Program-made: the position numbers and the translations under genes
In this document: in pieces, positions 17,143 through 25,628 of the stretch
Numbering within the stretch: the stretch's first letter is position 1
Layout of the letters: every line of letters starts with the position of its first letter
The notes under the pieces: model-generated
What the model saw: the letters and a program-made list of their open reading frames with translations, nothing else
What the model was told of the DNA's origin: nothing
Databases searched by the model: none
Assembly: GCF_019218295.1 (NCBI RefSeq)
Contig: NZ_JAHUZF010000007.1
Location: 62,001 to 126,000, forward strand
Length of the DNA: 64,000 nt
Source of the DNA: Maritimibacter sp. DP1N21-5
Lineage (GTDB): Bacteria; Pseudomonadota; Alphaproteobacteria; Rhodobacterales; Rhodobacteraceae
Reading direction: 5' to 3'

Positions 17143-18024
17143 ATGCCCCTCAATGTAGACGACCTGATCGCCATCGACATCCACACCCACGCGGAAGAGC
17201 CCTGCAACCATTCGCGCGACGACGGATACAACGAATTCCAGCAGGGCATGGCGAAGTACTTCGGCAACCCCGCCGGGGCCGAGGGAATGCTGCCGACGGT
17301 GCAGCAGACCGCCGAGTATTTCCGTGAGCGCAAGATCGGTGCCGTGATCTTCCCTGTCGATGCCGAACGCGAGACCGGTTTCCACCGCTATTCGAACGAA
17401 GAAGTGGCCGAGCTTTGCGCCGCGAACGACGACATCCTCATTCCCTTCGCCTCGATCGACCCCTGGAAGGGCAAGATGGCCGCCCGAGAGGCGCGCCGCC
17501 TGATCCGCGATTTCGGCGTGCGCGGGTTCAAGTTTCACCCGACCATGCAGGGCTTCTGGCCCAACGACCGGATGGCCTATCCGTTCTATGAAGTGCTCGA
17601 GGAAGAAGGCGCGATCACGCTGTTCCACACCGGGCAAACGGGCGTCGGTTCGGGGATGCCCGGCGGTATGGGGATGCGGCTCAAGTATTCGCACCCGATG
17701 TCCATCGACGACGTGGCCGTGGATTTCCCGGATCTCAAGATCATCATGGCGCACCCCTCCTTCCCCTGGCAGGAAGAGGCGCTTGCCGTGGCCCAGCACA
17801 AGCCCAACGTCTACATCGACCTGTCGGGCTGGTCGCCGAAGTATTTCCCCGAGATCCTCGTGAAATACGCGAACTCGATGCTGAAGAAGAAAATGCTGTT
17901 CGGCTCCGACTGGCCCGCGATCACGCCGGACCGTTGGCTGGCCGACTTCGAAAAGGCACCATTCAAGGATGAGGTGCGTCCTCTCATCCTCAAGGAAAAC
18001 GCGAAGCGTCTTCTGAACCTCTAG
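17143..18024 (+). CDS. Amidohydrolase-2 family protein (possible aryl-beta-ketoacyl-CoA hydrolase)
   Basis: This 293-residue TIM-barrel metal enzyme has IDIHTHAEEP (HxH metal site) near the N-terminus, a FKFHP block, IIMAHPSFPWQ, and LFGSDWPAITPDRWL (the final Asp). These are the amidohydrolase-2 (PF04909) landmarks shared with PDC hydrolase LigI and decarboxylases. In the CoA-dependent beta-oxidative hydroxycinnamate pathway of Agrobacterium, a member of this family is assigned to removal of the beta-ketoacyl-CoA unit; its position here next to fcs, crotonase and MarR supports the same role. No short-chain dehydrogenase for the intermediate step is in the window. Confidence 0.7.
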   Translation: MPLNVDDLIAIDIHTHAEEPCNHSRDDGYNEFQQGMAKYFGNPAGAEGMLPTVQQTAEYFRERKIGAVIFPVDAERETGFHRYSNEEVAELCAANDDILIPFASIDPWKGKMAAREARRLIRDFGVRGFKFHPTMQGFWPNDRMAYPFYEVLEEEGAITLFHTGQTGVGSGMPGGMGMRLKYSHPMSIDDVAVDFPDLKIIMAHPSFPWQEEALAVAQHKPNVYIDLSGWSPKYFPEILVKYANSMLKKKMLFGSDWPAITPDRWLADFEKAPFKDEVRPLILKENAKRLLNL

Positions 18025-18047
18025 GACGTGACAAGGGAGGAGAACCC

Positions 18048-19136
18048 ATGAAACTGTGGAAAGTCACCGGCGCGGCCACCGCTGTCGCGCTCACCATGGC
18101 AGGCGCAGCGGTTGCGCAAAGCTTCATCGCCGCGCCCGCCGCTCCACCGGTCCACCCGGCGGCCTATATGTACGACAAGTTCGTCGGCTTCCTCGACGAG
18201 GAATCGGGCGGCACGATGTCGGCCAACGTGGTCGGCCCTGAGGTCGTCTCGCTGCCGCAGATGAAGGACGCGCTTCAGACCGGCCTCGCCAGCGTCGGCA
18301 ACTCGCTGCCCCTCTACTTCGCCGCCGACTTCCCGCAGACGGGCGTGGCCGGTGACCTCGCGCTCGCGGGCCGCAACCCGCATGCCATGGGCTGGGCGAT
18401 GACCGAATTCGTTGTCAACTGCGCCCCCTGTCAGGAAGAATACAAAGCCTTCGGCGGCGTGTTCCTCGGCTCGGGTTCGTCGGACCCCTACGTGCTCATG
18501 ACCACCAAACCGGTGACGACCATCGACGACCTCAAGGGTCTGCGACTTCGCTCGGGCGGTGCGCCCTACTCGCGTTGGGCCGAAAACTTCGGCGCGACCC
18601 CGGTGAACCTTCCGGTGGGCGAGACCTTCGAAGCGATGAGCCAGGGCACCATCGACGGCTCCATGGCCTCGATCGCCGACATGCTGTCCTATCGTCTCGT
18701 GGACGTGGCGAAACACGTCCTGCGCGTCCCGCTGGGCACCTATCACGTCACGTCGAACTTCACCGTGGCCGCCGATGCCTGGGCCGACATGACGACCGAA
18801 CAGCGCGTTCAATTCGCCAAGGCTGCCAACCGGGGCGACCCGCAGCTGACCGACCGCTGGGCCGTTCAGATGCCGAACGAAGCGAACGAAGCCGTCGCCG
18901 CCGCCGGGATCGACGACCAGGAACCCTCCGCCGAGTTCCTCGCTGCCTCGGAAGAGTTCGCTGCCGCCGACGTCCAGTCGCGCGTGGATTCGAACCCGCT
19001 CGCAGCCGACTTCGCCGCGCTCGTGACCAAGTGGGAAGGCATCGTGGACGAGGTCGGCACCGACCCCGAAGCGCTCGCCGCCCGTGCCTGGGACGAGATC
19101 TGGTCGAAAGTCGATTTCGAGACCTACGGCATGTAA
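18048..19136 (+). CDS. TRAP transporter solute-binding protein (DctP family), second system
   Basis: A 362-residue periplasmic binding protein with signal peptide MKLWKVTGAATAVALTMAGA (cleavage after AVAQ). The core has DDLKGLRLRSGGAPYSRWAE, with the conserved carboxylate-binding Arg, then VNLPVGETFEAMSQGTIDG. The start follows AAGGGAGGAG, 23 bases after the amidohydrolase, so it belongs to the hydroxycinnamate operon. It probably delivers an aromatic or phenylpropenoid acid to the downstream permease subunits. It is clearly different in sequence from the first DctP in this window. Confidence 0.9.
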   Translation: MKLWKVTGAATAVALTMAGAAVAQSFIAAPAAPPVHPAAYMYDKFVGFLDEESGGTMSANVVGPEVVSLPQMKDALQTGLASVGNSLPLYFAADFPQTGVAGDLALAGRNPHAMGWAMTEFVVNCAPCQEEYKAFGGVFLGSGSSDPYVLMTTKPVTTIDDLKGLRLRSGGAPYSRWAENFGATPVNLPVGETFEAMSQGTIDGSMASIADMLSYRLVDVAKHVLRVPLGTYHVTSNFTVAADAWADMTTEQRVQFAKAANRGDPQLTDRWAVQMPNEANEAVAAAGIDDQEPSAEFLAASEEFAAADVQSRVDSNPLAADFAALVTKWEGIVDEVGTDPEALAARAWDEIWSKVDFETYGM

Positions 19137-19142
19137 TCGACA

Positions 19143-19173
19143 TCGGTCCGGTCCCTTTTCGGGGCCGGACCGA
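19143..19173 (+). promoter_or_regulatory. Intra-operon hairpin between the TRAP binding-protein and permease genes
   Basis: TCGGTCCGG / CCGGACCGA is a perfect 9-bp stem, extended inside by CCC/GGG, with a TTTTC loop. No T tract follows. It sits in the 59-base gap between the binding-protein and permease genes. Such stems often act as partial terminators or 3' stabilisers, so that binding protein outnumbers permease. Confidence 0.6.
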
Positions 19174-19195
19174 ACCATTTCGGGTGACTGGGGCA

Positions 19196-19720
19196 ATGAC
19201 TTCACTGATCGTGTTCGTGCAACGCATCGCACGGATCATGGGATACATCGGCGCGCTCGCCGTCATCGCGATGATGTTGCACATCTCGCTCGACGTGCTC
19301 CTGCGCAACCTCTTCCGCTACTCGATGAACACCGTCCCCGAGATCGTGGCACGTTACTACATGACCGCGGTGGCGTTCCTGCCCCTGGGCTGGCTCGAGT
19401 TCCGCCGGCAGATGATCTCGGTCGAGGTGATCGAATTCGCCCTCACGCCGCGCCTGCGCCGCTTCTCCGATGCGAGCGTCATGGCAATCGCCGCCGTGAT
19501 CTATGGCTACCTCGCCTATACCAACTGGGACAAGGCGCTGTCCGAGACCCGCGTCGGCACGCTGGTCGAAATCGCGACCTACAAAATGCCGGTCTGGCAT
19601 TCGTTCTATTTCGCCCCCGTCGGCTTCACCCTTGCAACCATCGTCTCCGTGCTGATGGCGCTGGGCTATCTTTTCAACACCACCGCCACTCAGATCCAAG
19701 AGGCCGAGAATGAGCATTGA
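19196..19720 (+). CDS. TRAP transporter small permease (DctQ family), second system
   Basis: From ATG 19196 this is a 174-residue four-helix membrane protein. It shows the DctQ features LDVLLRNLFRYSMNTVPEI and LPLGWLEFRRQMISVEVIE. The frame is open far upstream (to 18575) but only through the antisense of composition inside the binding-protein gene, so the late ATG is used. It overlaps the start of DctM by 11 bases. It pairs with DctM to form the membrane part of the importer. Confidence 0.88.
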   Translation: MTSLIVFVQRIARIMGYIGALAVIAMMLHISLDVLLRNLFRYSMNTVPEIVARYYMTAVAFLPLGWLEFRRQMISVEVIEFALTPRLRRFSDASVMAIAAVIYGYLAYTNWDKALSETRVGTLVEIATYKMPVWHSFYFAPVGFTLATIVSVLMALGYLFNTTATQIQEAENEH

Positions 19721-21008
19721 AATCGGCTTCTATGCGGTCGGGATCCTTGCCCTTCTGCTGGTCCTGCGCGTGCCGGTGGCTCTTGCGCTGATCATGGTGA
19801 GCTTCGGCGGCATCTGGGCCATGATCGGCATTCGCCCGGCGCTGGGCATCCTCGAGAACACACCCTACAGCTTCGTCGCCTCCTGGACGATGAGCGCGGT
19901 GCCCATGTTCCTGCTCATGGGCTTCGTCGCCTATCACACGGGGCTCACGGCAGGGCTATTCGACGCGGCCAAGGTGTTCCTGGCACGGCTTCCCGGCGGG
20001 CTTGCGATTTCCTCGATCTTCGCCTGCTCGGGCTTCGCGGCTCTCTCCGGCAGCTCCATCGCGACCGCCGCCGCCATGGGCCGCATTGCCATCCCCGAGA
20101 TGATCCGCGCGGGCTACAACCCCTCCATCGCGACCGGCTCAATCGCGGCCGGCGGTACCATCGGCGCGCTCATTCCACCCTCGATCCTCATGATCATCTA
20201 CGGGATCATCGCGGAAACCTCGGTCACACAGGTCTTCATGGGCGGCATCTCCATCGGGATCGCCACCGCCATCGCCTATTCGCTCGTCGTGCTGATCATC
20301 AGCGTGACCCGCCCCGACATCATTCCACCGCGCGTCAAGGTCGATCCCGGTCAGGGGGCGAAGGTCTTCATCCAGCTCCTGCCGGTTCTCTTCCTGATCC
20401 TCGTCGTCTTCGGCGGGCTCTTCTCGGGCCTGTTCACCGCGACCGAAGCCGGGGCCATCGGCGCGCTCGGAACCTTCATCGTCGCGGGCCTGACCGGCAA
20501 GCTTACGCGCGTCGCCATCTCCCGTTCTCTCATCGAAACCGTGACGACGACCGGATCGCTCCTCATCATCGGCATCGGCGCGACGATGTTCACCCGCTTC
20601 CTGGGGCTCTCCGGTCTGCAAAGCTTCATCGCGAATACCGTGGCGGGGGCCGACATCGGCTATGTCCAGCTCATGATCATCATCGTGCTGATCTATCTGG
20701 TCCTCGGCATGTTCATGGAGCCCTTCGGCGCGATGCTGGTCACGCTTCCGGTGTTCCTGCCCGTGCTAGAGGCGCAGCAGGTCAGCCTCGTGTGGTTCGG
20801 CGTCTTCGTGGTCAAGATGCTGGAAATCGGGATGATCACGCCGCCAGTGGGCCTCAATGTCTTCGTGATCCGAAACGTCGCGAGCCAATACGCGACCGTA
20901 GTGCAGATCTTCAAGGGCGTGATCCCCTTCCTGATCGCCGACATGGCCGTCATCGCCTTGGTGATCGCGGTTCCGGCCATCGTACTGTGGCTTCCCGGAT
21001 TCCTCTAG
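19710..21008 (+). CDS. TRAP transporter large permease (DctM family), second system
   Basis: A 432-residue polytopic permease with about 12 hydrophobic helices. Signature blocks are SGFAALSGSSIATAAAMGRI, GGTIGALIPPSILMIIYGII and EIGMITPPVGLNVFVIRN. It is the last gene of the operon crotonase-MarR-amidohydrolase-TRAP and is followed by a strong terminator. The operon context ties this importer to the CoA-dependent aromatic pathway. Confidence 0.92.
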   Translation: MSIEIGFYAVGILALLLVLRVPVALALIMVSFGGIWAMIGIRPALGILENTPYSFVASWTMSAVPMFLLMGFVAYHTGLTAGLFDAAKVFLARLPGGLAISSIFACSGFAALSGSSIATAAAMGRIAIPEMIRAGYNPSIATGSIAAGGTIGALIPPSILMIIYGIIAETSVTQVFMGGISIGIATAIAYSLVVLIISVTRPDIIPPRVKVDPGQGAKVFIQLLPVLFLILVVFGGLFSGLFTATEAGAIGALGTFIVAGLTGKLTRVAISRSLIETVTTTGSLLIIGIGATMFTRFLGLSGLQSFIANTVAGADIGYVQLMIIIVLIYLVLGMFMEPFGAMLVTLPVFLPVLEAQQVSLVWFGVFVVKMLEIGMITPPVGLNVFVIRNVASQYATVVQIFKGVIPFLIADMAVIALVIAVPAIVLWLPGFL

Positions 21009-21030
21009 GCAGGCCTTCAGGTCCGGAACA

Positions 21031-21053
21031 GGGGCGGCTTCGGCCGCCCCTTT
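21031..21053 (+). terminator. Rho-independent terminator after the second TRAP operon
   Basis: GGGGCGGC-TTCG-GCCGCCCC: an 8-bp stem closed by a UUCG tetraloop, followed by TTT, 22 bases after the DctM stop. Confidence 0.8.
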
Positions 21054-21105
21054 GCGTTCCAGGTGTCCGGGATCGGCGCAATTCCGACTATTTTGCTCGG
21101 TATTC

Positions 21106-21136
21106 TTGACTTACCCGAGTAATTCGCTCAGTTATC
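21106..21136 (+). promoter_or_regulatory. Candidate promoter/iron-responsive site before the imelysin operon
   Basis: TTGACT (21106-21111) is a good -35 hexamer with an AT-containing GTTATC about 19 bases on. ACT-N6-AGT dyad symmetry overlaps the -35. An iron-dependent repressor site (IscR/Irr type) would be expected here, but I cannot match a consensus with certainty. Confidence 0.35.
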
Positions 21137-21161
21137 CATCAAACCGACAAAAGGGATGGAT

Positions 21162-22421
21162 ATGACTCGTACTTGCCTGACCGCTGCCGCGCTGATCCTT
21201 GGCACCGTTCCCGCCTTCGCCGCCGACAAGGCCGCGATCGTGGACACCTATGCCGACATCGCGCATGCCGCCTACTCCGACAGCCTGTCCACCGCCGAAA
21301 CGCTGAAGAGCGCCATCGACGCGCTGGTCGCCGATCCGTCGCAGGAGACGCTGGACGCGGCGCGAGAGGCCTGGATCGCCGCCCGCGAGCCTTATCAACA
21401 GACCGAAGCCTATCGCTTTGGCAACGCGATCGTGGACGACTGGGAAGGCAAGGTGAACGCCTGGCCGCTCGACGAAGGCCTCATCGACTATGTCGACGCC
21501 TCCTATGGCGGTCCCACCGACGAAAACGAGCTGGCCGCGCTGAACGTGATCGGCAATCCGCAGGTGACCATCGCCGGGAGCGAGGTCGATGCCACCGAGA
21601 TCACGCCGGCGCTCATCGCCGACACGCTCAACGAAGCGGACGGTATCGAGACCAACGTTGCCCGTGGCTACCACGCCATCGAGTTCTTGCTCTGGGGTCA
21701 GGACCTCAACGGGACCGAACCGGGCGCGGGCGACCGCCCCTACACCGACTTCGCCCAGGGCGACAATTGCACCAATGGCAACTGCGACCGCCGCGCGGAT
21801 TACCTCGTCGCCGCAACCGACCTTCTGCTGACCGACCTTCAGGAAATGGTCGACGCCTGGGGCGAAGGTGGCGACGCTCGCGCAGAAGTGACCGCGAACC
21901 CTAACGCCGGGATCGTCGCCATGCTGACCGGTATGGGCAGCCTTTCCTACGGCGAACAGGCGGGCGAACGCATGCGCCTTGGCCTCATGCTGAACGACCC
22001 TGAAGAAGAGCACGATTGTTTCTCGGACAACACCCACCGGTCACATTACAACGACGGGCTGGGCGTTCAGAACGTTTACCTGGGCACCTATACCCGAGTG
22101 GACGGCTCGGTCGTCGAAGGGCCGTCGCTCTCCGATCTGGTGGCTGAAACCGATCCGGCGCTGGATGACGAGATGAAGGCCAGGCTCGACACCACCATGG
22201 CCGCGCTCACGGCCCTTTCGGACGCTGCCGAAGGCGGTTTCGCCTATGACCAGATGCTCGAAGCCGGCAACGCCGAAGGTGAAGCGCTTGTGATGGCCGG
22301 CGTCGACGGCCTGATCGACCAGACCCGGTCCATCGAGCGCATCGTCACGGCGCTCGAGCTCGACTCGATCCAGTTCGAAGGCTCCGACAGCCTCGACAAC
22401 CCCGACGCCGTTTTCCAGTAA
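21162..22421 (+). CDS. Imelysin-family (iron-regulated, M75) periplasmic protein
   Basis: A 419-residue secreted protein with signal peptide MTRTCLTAAALILGTVPAFA. Start 21162 is preferred over ATG 21156 because AAGGGA is then correctly spaced. The imelysin motif GxHxxE is present as GYHAIEFLLWG (G169, H171, E174), and the two-lobed helical layout is complete, including SYGEQAGERMRLGLML. Imelysins such as EfeO, IrpA and ICMP act in iron or heme handling and are not proven peptidases. It leads an operon with bacterioferritin and its ferredoxin, a di-heme oxidoreductase, a second imelysin and a DUF1513 protein, so a periplasmic iron-acquisition role is likely. Confidence 0.88.
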   Translation: MTRTCLTAAALILGTVPAFAADKAAIVDTYADIAHAAYSDSLSTAETLKSAIDALVADPSQETLDAAREAWIAAREPYQQTEAYRFGNAIVDDWEGKVNAWPLDEGLIDYVDASYGGPTDENELAALNVIGNPQVTIAGSEVDATEITPALIADTLNEADGIETNVARGYHAIEFLLWGQDLNGTEPGAGDRPYTDFAQGDNCTNGNCDRRADYLVAATDLLLTDLQEMVDAWGEGGDARAEVTANPNAGIVAMLTGMGSLSYGEQAGERMRLGLMLNDPEEEHDCFSDNTHRSHYNDGLGVQNVYLGTYTRVDGSVVEGPSLSDLVAETDPALDDEMKARLDTTMAALTALSDAAEGGFAYDQMLEAGNAEGEALVMAGVDGLIDQTRSIERIVTALELDSIQFEGSDSLDNPDAVFQ

Positions 22422-22434
22422 GGACCCCGAAGAG

Positions 22435-22686
22435 ATGATCGTCTGCTCCTGCCAGAACATCACCGACCGCGACATTCATGCCGCCATCGACTGGATGCGG
22501 GCGGCAGATTCGGCGACGATCATCACGCCCGGGCGCGTCTATCACGCGCTCGGGAAGTCGGCCGACTGCGGCGGCTGTATGTCCCACTTCGTTGCAACCA
22601 TGCGAAAAAACGATAACCTCCACGTACCCAGTGAGCTGCGCAACCTGCGCAAGGCAAAGGAGAATAGGCATGAAGGGCAACGATAA
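22435..22686 (+). CDS. bfd: Bacterioferritin-associated [2Fe-2S] ferredoxin
   Basis: An 83-residue protein starting [11 protein letters not shown]. Four cysteines, C4, C6, C45 and C48 (CxC...CGGC), match the [2Fe-2S] ligands of Bfd, and the family length is about 64-85. Bfd reduces bacterioferritin and drives release of stored iron. It begins 13 bases after the imelysin gene and overlaps the bacterioferritin gene by 17 bases, which supports a working pair. Confidence 0.92.
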   Translation: MIVCSCQNITDRDIHAAIDWMRAADSATIITPGRVYHALGKSADCGGCMSHFVATMRKNDNLHVPSELRNLRKAKENRHEGQR

Positions 22687-23155
22687 GGTTATTGAGTACC
22701 TTAACACGGCGCTGCGTCACGAACTGACCGCCGTGAGCCAGTACTGGCTTCACTACCGCCTGCAGGAAGACTGGGGCCTGAAGAACATGGCCGCCAAGAG
22801 CCGTGAGGAAAGCATCGAAGAGATGCAGCACGCCGACAAGTTGATCGAGCGTATCATCTTCCTCGAAGGGCACCCCAACCTTCAGAAACTGGACCCGCTC
22901 AAGATCGGGGAAACACCGCGCGAAACCCTTGAAGCCGACCTTGCCGCCGAACATTCTGCCGCCAAGCTCTATCGCGAGGCGCGTGGAGTGTGCCAAGAGG
23001 CCGGCGACTATGTCAGCATGAAGCTGTTCGAGGAACTCCTCGCCGATGAAGAAGGCCACATTGATTTTCTGGAAACCCAACTCGACCTCTACGACCGTAT
23101 CGGCGAAGCGAATTATGCCCAGCTTAACGCGGGCAAGATGGACGATAGCGAGTAA
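22670..23155 (+). CDS. bfr: Bacterioferritin
   Basis: From ATG 22670 (after AAGGAG) the protein has 161 residues, normal for Bfr. The di-iron ferroxidase ligands fall at the canonical numbers E18, E51, H54, E94, E127 and H130, and the heme-binding methionine is M52. It therefore should oxidise and store iron in a 24-subunit cage with heme bound between dimers. The open frame runs upstream to 22478 through the ferredoxin gene and is not used. The next gene starts inside its last 41 bases. Confidence 0.95.
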   Translation: MKGNDKVIEYLNTALRHELTAVSQYWLHYRLQEDWGLKNMAAKSREESIEEMQHADKLIERIIFLEGHPNLQKLDPLKIGETPRETLEADLAAEHSAAKLYREARGVCQEAGDYVSMKLFEELLADEEGHIDFLETQLDLYDRIGEANYAQLNAGKMDDSE

Positions 23156-24653
23156 CCTCGTCGCGCTTTTTCTGGCCAGCTCGGCCTTCGGGTTCGAGCT
23201 GACCGACGACCACCTGCAGGCTACGCCCCGCACGGCGGAAGAAATCGCACGGATCGCCGCCGTCACGACCCCGACCGACGATTTTTCCGCACCCGAGGCC
23301 TTCGAGGAACGACCGGGCGGCGCAACCACCGTGCGCGCCCGCGCCAATGCTGATGCCTTCAGCCAGCCATCGGCCAACATCGGCTTCGACGGCGAGCTCG
23401 AATTCAAGGTCGGCAACGGCCTTTTCCGCAAGATCTGGGTGACGGCCCCCTCCTCCACCATCGCGTCGGACGGTCTGGGACCGCTCTACAACGCCCGCGG
23501 CTGCCAGAACTGCCATTTCAAGGACGGCCGCGGCCATGTGCCCGAAGGGCCCGACGACAATGCCGTTTCCATGTTCCTGCGCGTGTCCATTCCCGCCGAC
23601 ACGGCGCTGGAGCTTCAGCAGATCGAGGACTTCATCGGCACCGCGGAAGAACCGACATACGGTGGCCAGATTCAGGATTTCGCCACCTCCGGCCTCGACG
23701 CCGAGGCGCGCATGGTCATCCGCTACCGGAACATGCGGGTGAAACTGGATGACGGGACCGTCGTGACCCTGCGCAAGCCCCGTTATTCCCTCAAGGATCT
23801 GCGCTACGGCCCGCTGCACAAGGAGGCGATGCTCTCGCCCCGTGTCGCGCCGCAGATGATCGGTCTTGGCCTGCTCGAAGCCATCCCGGCAGAAGACATC
23901 CTGGCCCATGCCGACGAGGCGGACGAGGACGGGGACGGCATTTCCGGGCGCCCCAATCTGGTCTGGTCGATCGAGCATGAGAAGGTCATGCTGGGCCGCT
24001 TTGGACTGAAGGCCGGCACACCCACGATCCGCCATCAATCCGCCGCTGCCTTTTCCCGCGACATCGGCATCTCCAATTCCCTCTTCCCCGATCCCGGCGG
24101 CGACTGCACCGAAGCGCAGGTGGACTGTCACACCGCCGTTCACGGCGACGATGCGGAGCACGGCGGCTTTGAGGTGGATGACGCCGGGCTTGATCTCGTC
24201 ACCTTCTATTCCCAGCACGTCGCGGTCCCGGCCCGGCGCGGCGTAGAGGATCCCGAGGTCCTGCGCGGCAAGGAGATGTTCTATGGCGCGCGCTGCACCG
24301 CCTGCCACGTGCCGAAGTTCGTCACGGCCCGCATGGAGGACCGCGAGTCGCAGTCGTTCCAGCTGATCTGGCCCTATACCGACATGCTGCTTCATGACAT
24401 GGGCGAAGGGCTCGCCGACCACCGGCCCGAGGCCCGGGCGACCGGCACCGAATGGCGCACCGCGCCTCTGTGGGGCATCGGACTGACCGAGCTTGTGTCG
24501 GGTCACGAAAACTATCTGCACGACGGGCGCGCTCGCACGCTTGAGGAAGCGATCCTCTGGCATGGGGGCGAGGCGCAGGCCGCCCGCGACGCCTATGCCG
24601 CGATGCCGGCCACGGATCGTGCCGCCCTGATCAAGTTCCTGGAGTCCCTATGA
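23115..24653 (+). CDS. Di-heme oxidoreductase (DUF1111, thiol-oxidoreductase-like)
   Basis: A 512-residue secreted cytochrome. From ATG 23115 it opens with a signal peptide ([17 protein letters not shown]). Two c-type heme motifs are visible: C130-Q-N-C-H134 and C394-T-A-C-H398. An added CTEAQVDCH segment lies between them. These features define the DUF1111 di-heme family, related to cytochrome c peroxidases. It overlaps bfr by 41 bases and the second imelysin by four. The partner set suggests periplasmic iron redox chemistry, perhaps ferrous/ferric conversion during uptake; this is inference. Confidence 0.85.
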   Translation: MPSLTRARWTIASNLVALFLASSAFGFELTDDHLQATPRTAEEIARIAAVTTPTDDFSAPEAFEERPGGATTVRARANADAFSQPSANIGFDGELEFKVGNGLFRKIWVTAPSSTIASDGLGPLYNARGCQNCHFKDGRGHVPEGPDDNAVSMFLRVSIPADTALELQQIEDFIGTAEEPTYGGQIQDFATSGLDAEARMVIRYRNMRVKLDDGTVVTLRKPRYSLKDLRYGPLHKEAMLSPRVAPQMIGLGLLEAIPAEDILAHADEADEDGDGISGRPNLVWSIEHEKVMLGRFGLKAGTPTIRHQSAAAFSRDIGISNSLFPDPGGDCTEAQVDCHTAVHGDDAEHGGFEVDDAGLDLVTFYSQHVAVPARRGVEDPEVLRGKEMFYGARCTACHVPKFVTARMEDRESQSFQLIWPYTDMLLHDMGEGLADHRPEARATGTEWRTAPLWGIGLTELVSGHENYLHDGRARTLEEAILWHGGEAQAARDAYAAMPATDRAALIKFLESL

Positions 24654-25627
24654 TCCGAACGACCCTCGCCGCCTTCCTGATCGCCACTTCCGCGCAAGCG
24701 GGGGTGGACGAAGCGCTGGACGAGGTCATCCACCCCGGCCTCGATAACTTCGCGGCCACCGCGCAGGAGTTCGCGGGGGCGGCGCAGGAAAGCTGCCTGC
24801 CGGCCAACCTCACGATTCCCTACGACGGCCTGATGCAGTCGTGGATGCGCGTGGGCGACCTTCGCATCGGGCCTTCGGAACACGGCGCCCTTTCCATCGC
24901 GTTCTGGCCCGACACGCGCGGGTTCACCGACAAGACGCTCTCGCGCCTCATCGCCGACGAGGACCCGGTGGTTAACGACCCCGCCGCGATGACGGACCTG
25001 TCCATCGCCGCCCGCGGGCTGTTCGCGCTCGACATGCTGCTCTTCGACCCGGAATTTTCGGACTATGACACCGGCAGCTACACCTGCCGGCTCGTGACCG
25101 CGCTCGCTGAAGATCTGTCGGCTCAGGCCGTCGCGCTTGCCGACGACTGGACATCCTTTGAAGACACGCTGCGCAGCGCTGGTGCCTCCGGAAACGTCAC
25201 CTATCTGTCCGAAGACGAAGCCACGCGCGCCATCTATACCCAGATCCTGACCTCGCTCGAATTCACCGCCGACACCCGCCTCGGCCGACCCCTTGGCGAA
25301 GTCACCAGACCCCGGCCCGCCCGGGCCGAGGCGTGGCGGTCGAACCGCTCACTGCCCAATGTCGTAACCTCGGTGCAAGCTGCCGTCGCCCTGGCCGAGG
25401 CGCTGTCCGATGACCCCCTGCCCCAGACTCAGGCGGCGCTCGAGGGTTTTCTCGATGCTGCCTCCAAAGTGACAGACCCCGGCTTTCAGGACATCGACGA
25501 CCCGTCCGCCCGGCTTCTCCTCGAAATAACCGAACAGCGCGTCGACGCGCTTCGCCAAGCGATCGAGGTCGAGGTCGGCGCACCCATGGGCCTCACCCCG
25601 GGTTTCAACTCCTCGGACGGCGATTGA
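24650..25627 (+). CDS. Imelysin-family protein, divergent second copy
   Basis: A 325-residue exported protein (signal peptide [17 protein letters not shown]). Overall helical pattern and position mark it as an imelysin relative, but the expected GxHxxE motif is replaced by GLFALDMLLFD, so the usual metal-site His and Glu are missing. The start overlaps the DUF1111 gene (ATGA) and DUF1513 follows after one base. It may be a structural partner of the first imelysin or of the di-heme protein. Function unknown. Confidence 0.75.
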   Translation: MIRTTLAAFLIATSAQAGVDEALDEVIHPGLDNFAATAQEFAGAAQESCLPANLTIPYDGLMQSWMRVGDLRIGPSEHGALSIAFWPDTRGFTDKTLSRLIADEDPVVNDPAAMTDLSIAARGLFALDMLLFDPEFSDYDTGSYTCRLVTALAEDLSAQAVALADDWTSFEDTLRSAGASGNVTYLSEDEATRAIYTQILTSLEFTADTRLGRPLGEVTRPRPARAEAWRSNRSLPNVVTSVQAAVALAEALSDDPLPQTQAALEGFLDAASKVTDPGFQDIDDPSARLLLEITEQRVDALRQAIEVEVGAPMGLTPGFNSSDGD

Positions 25628-25628
25628 G

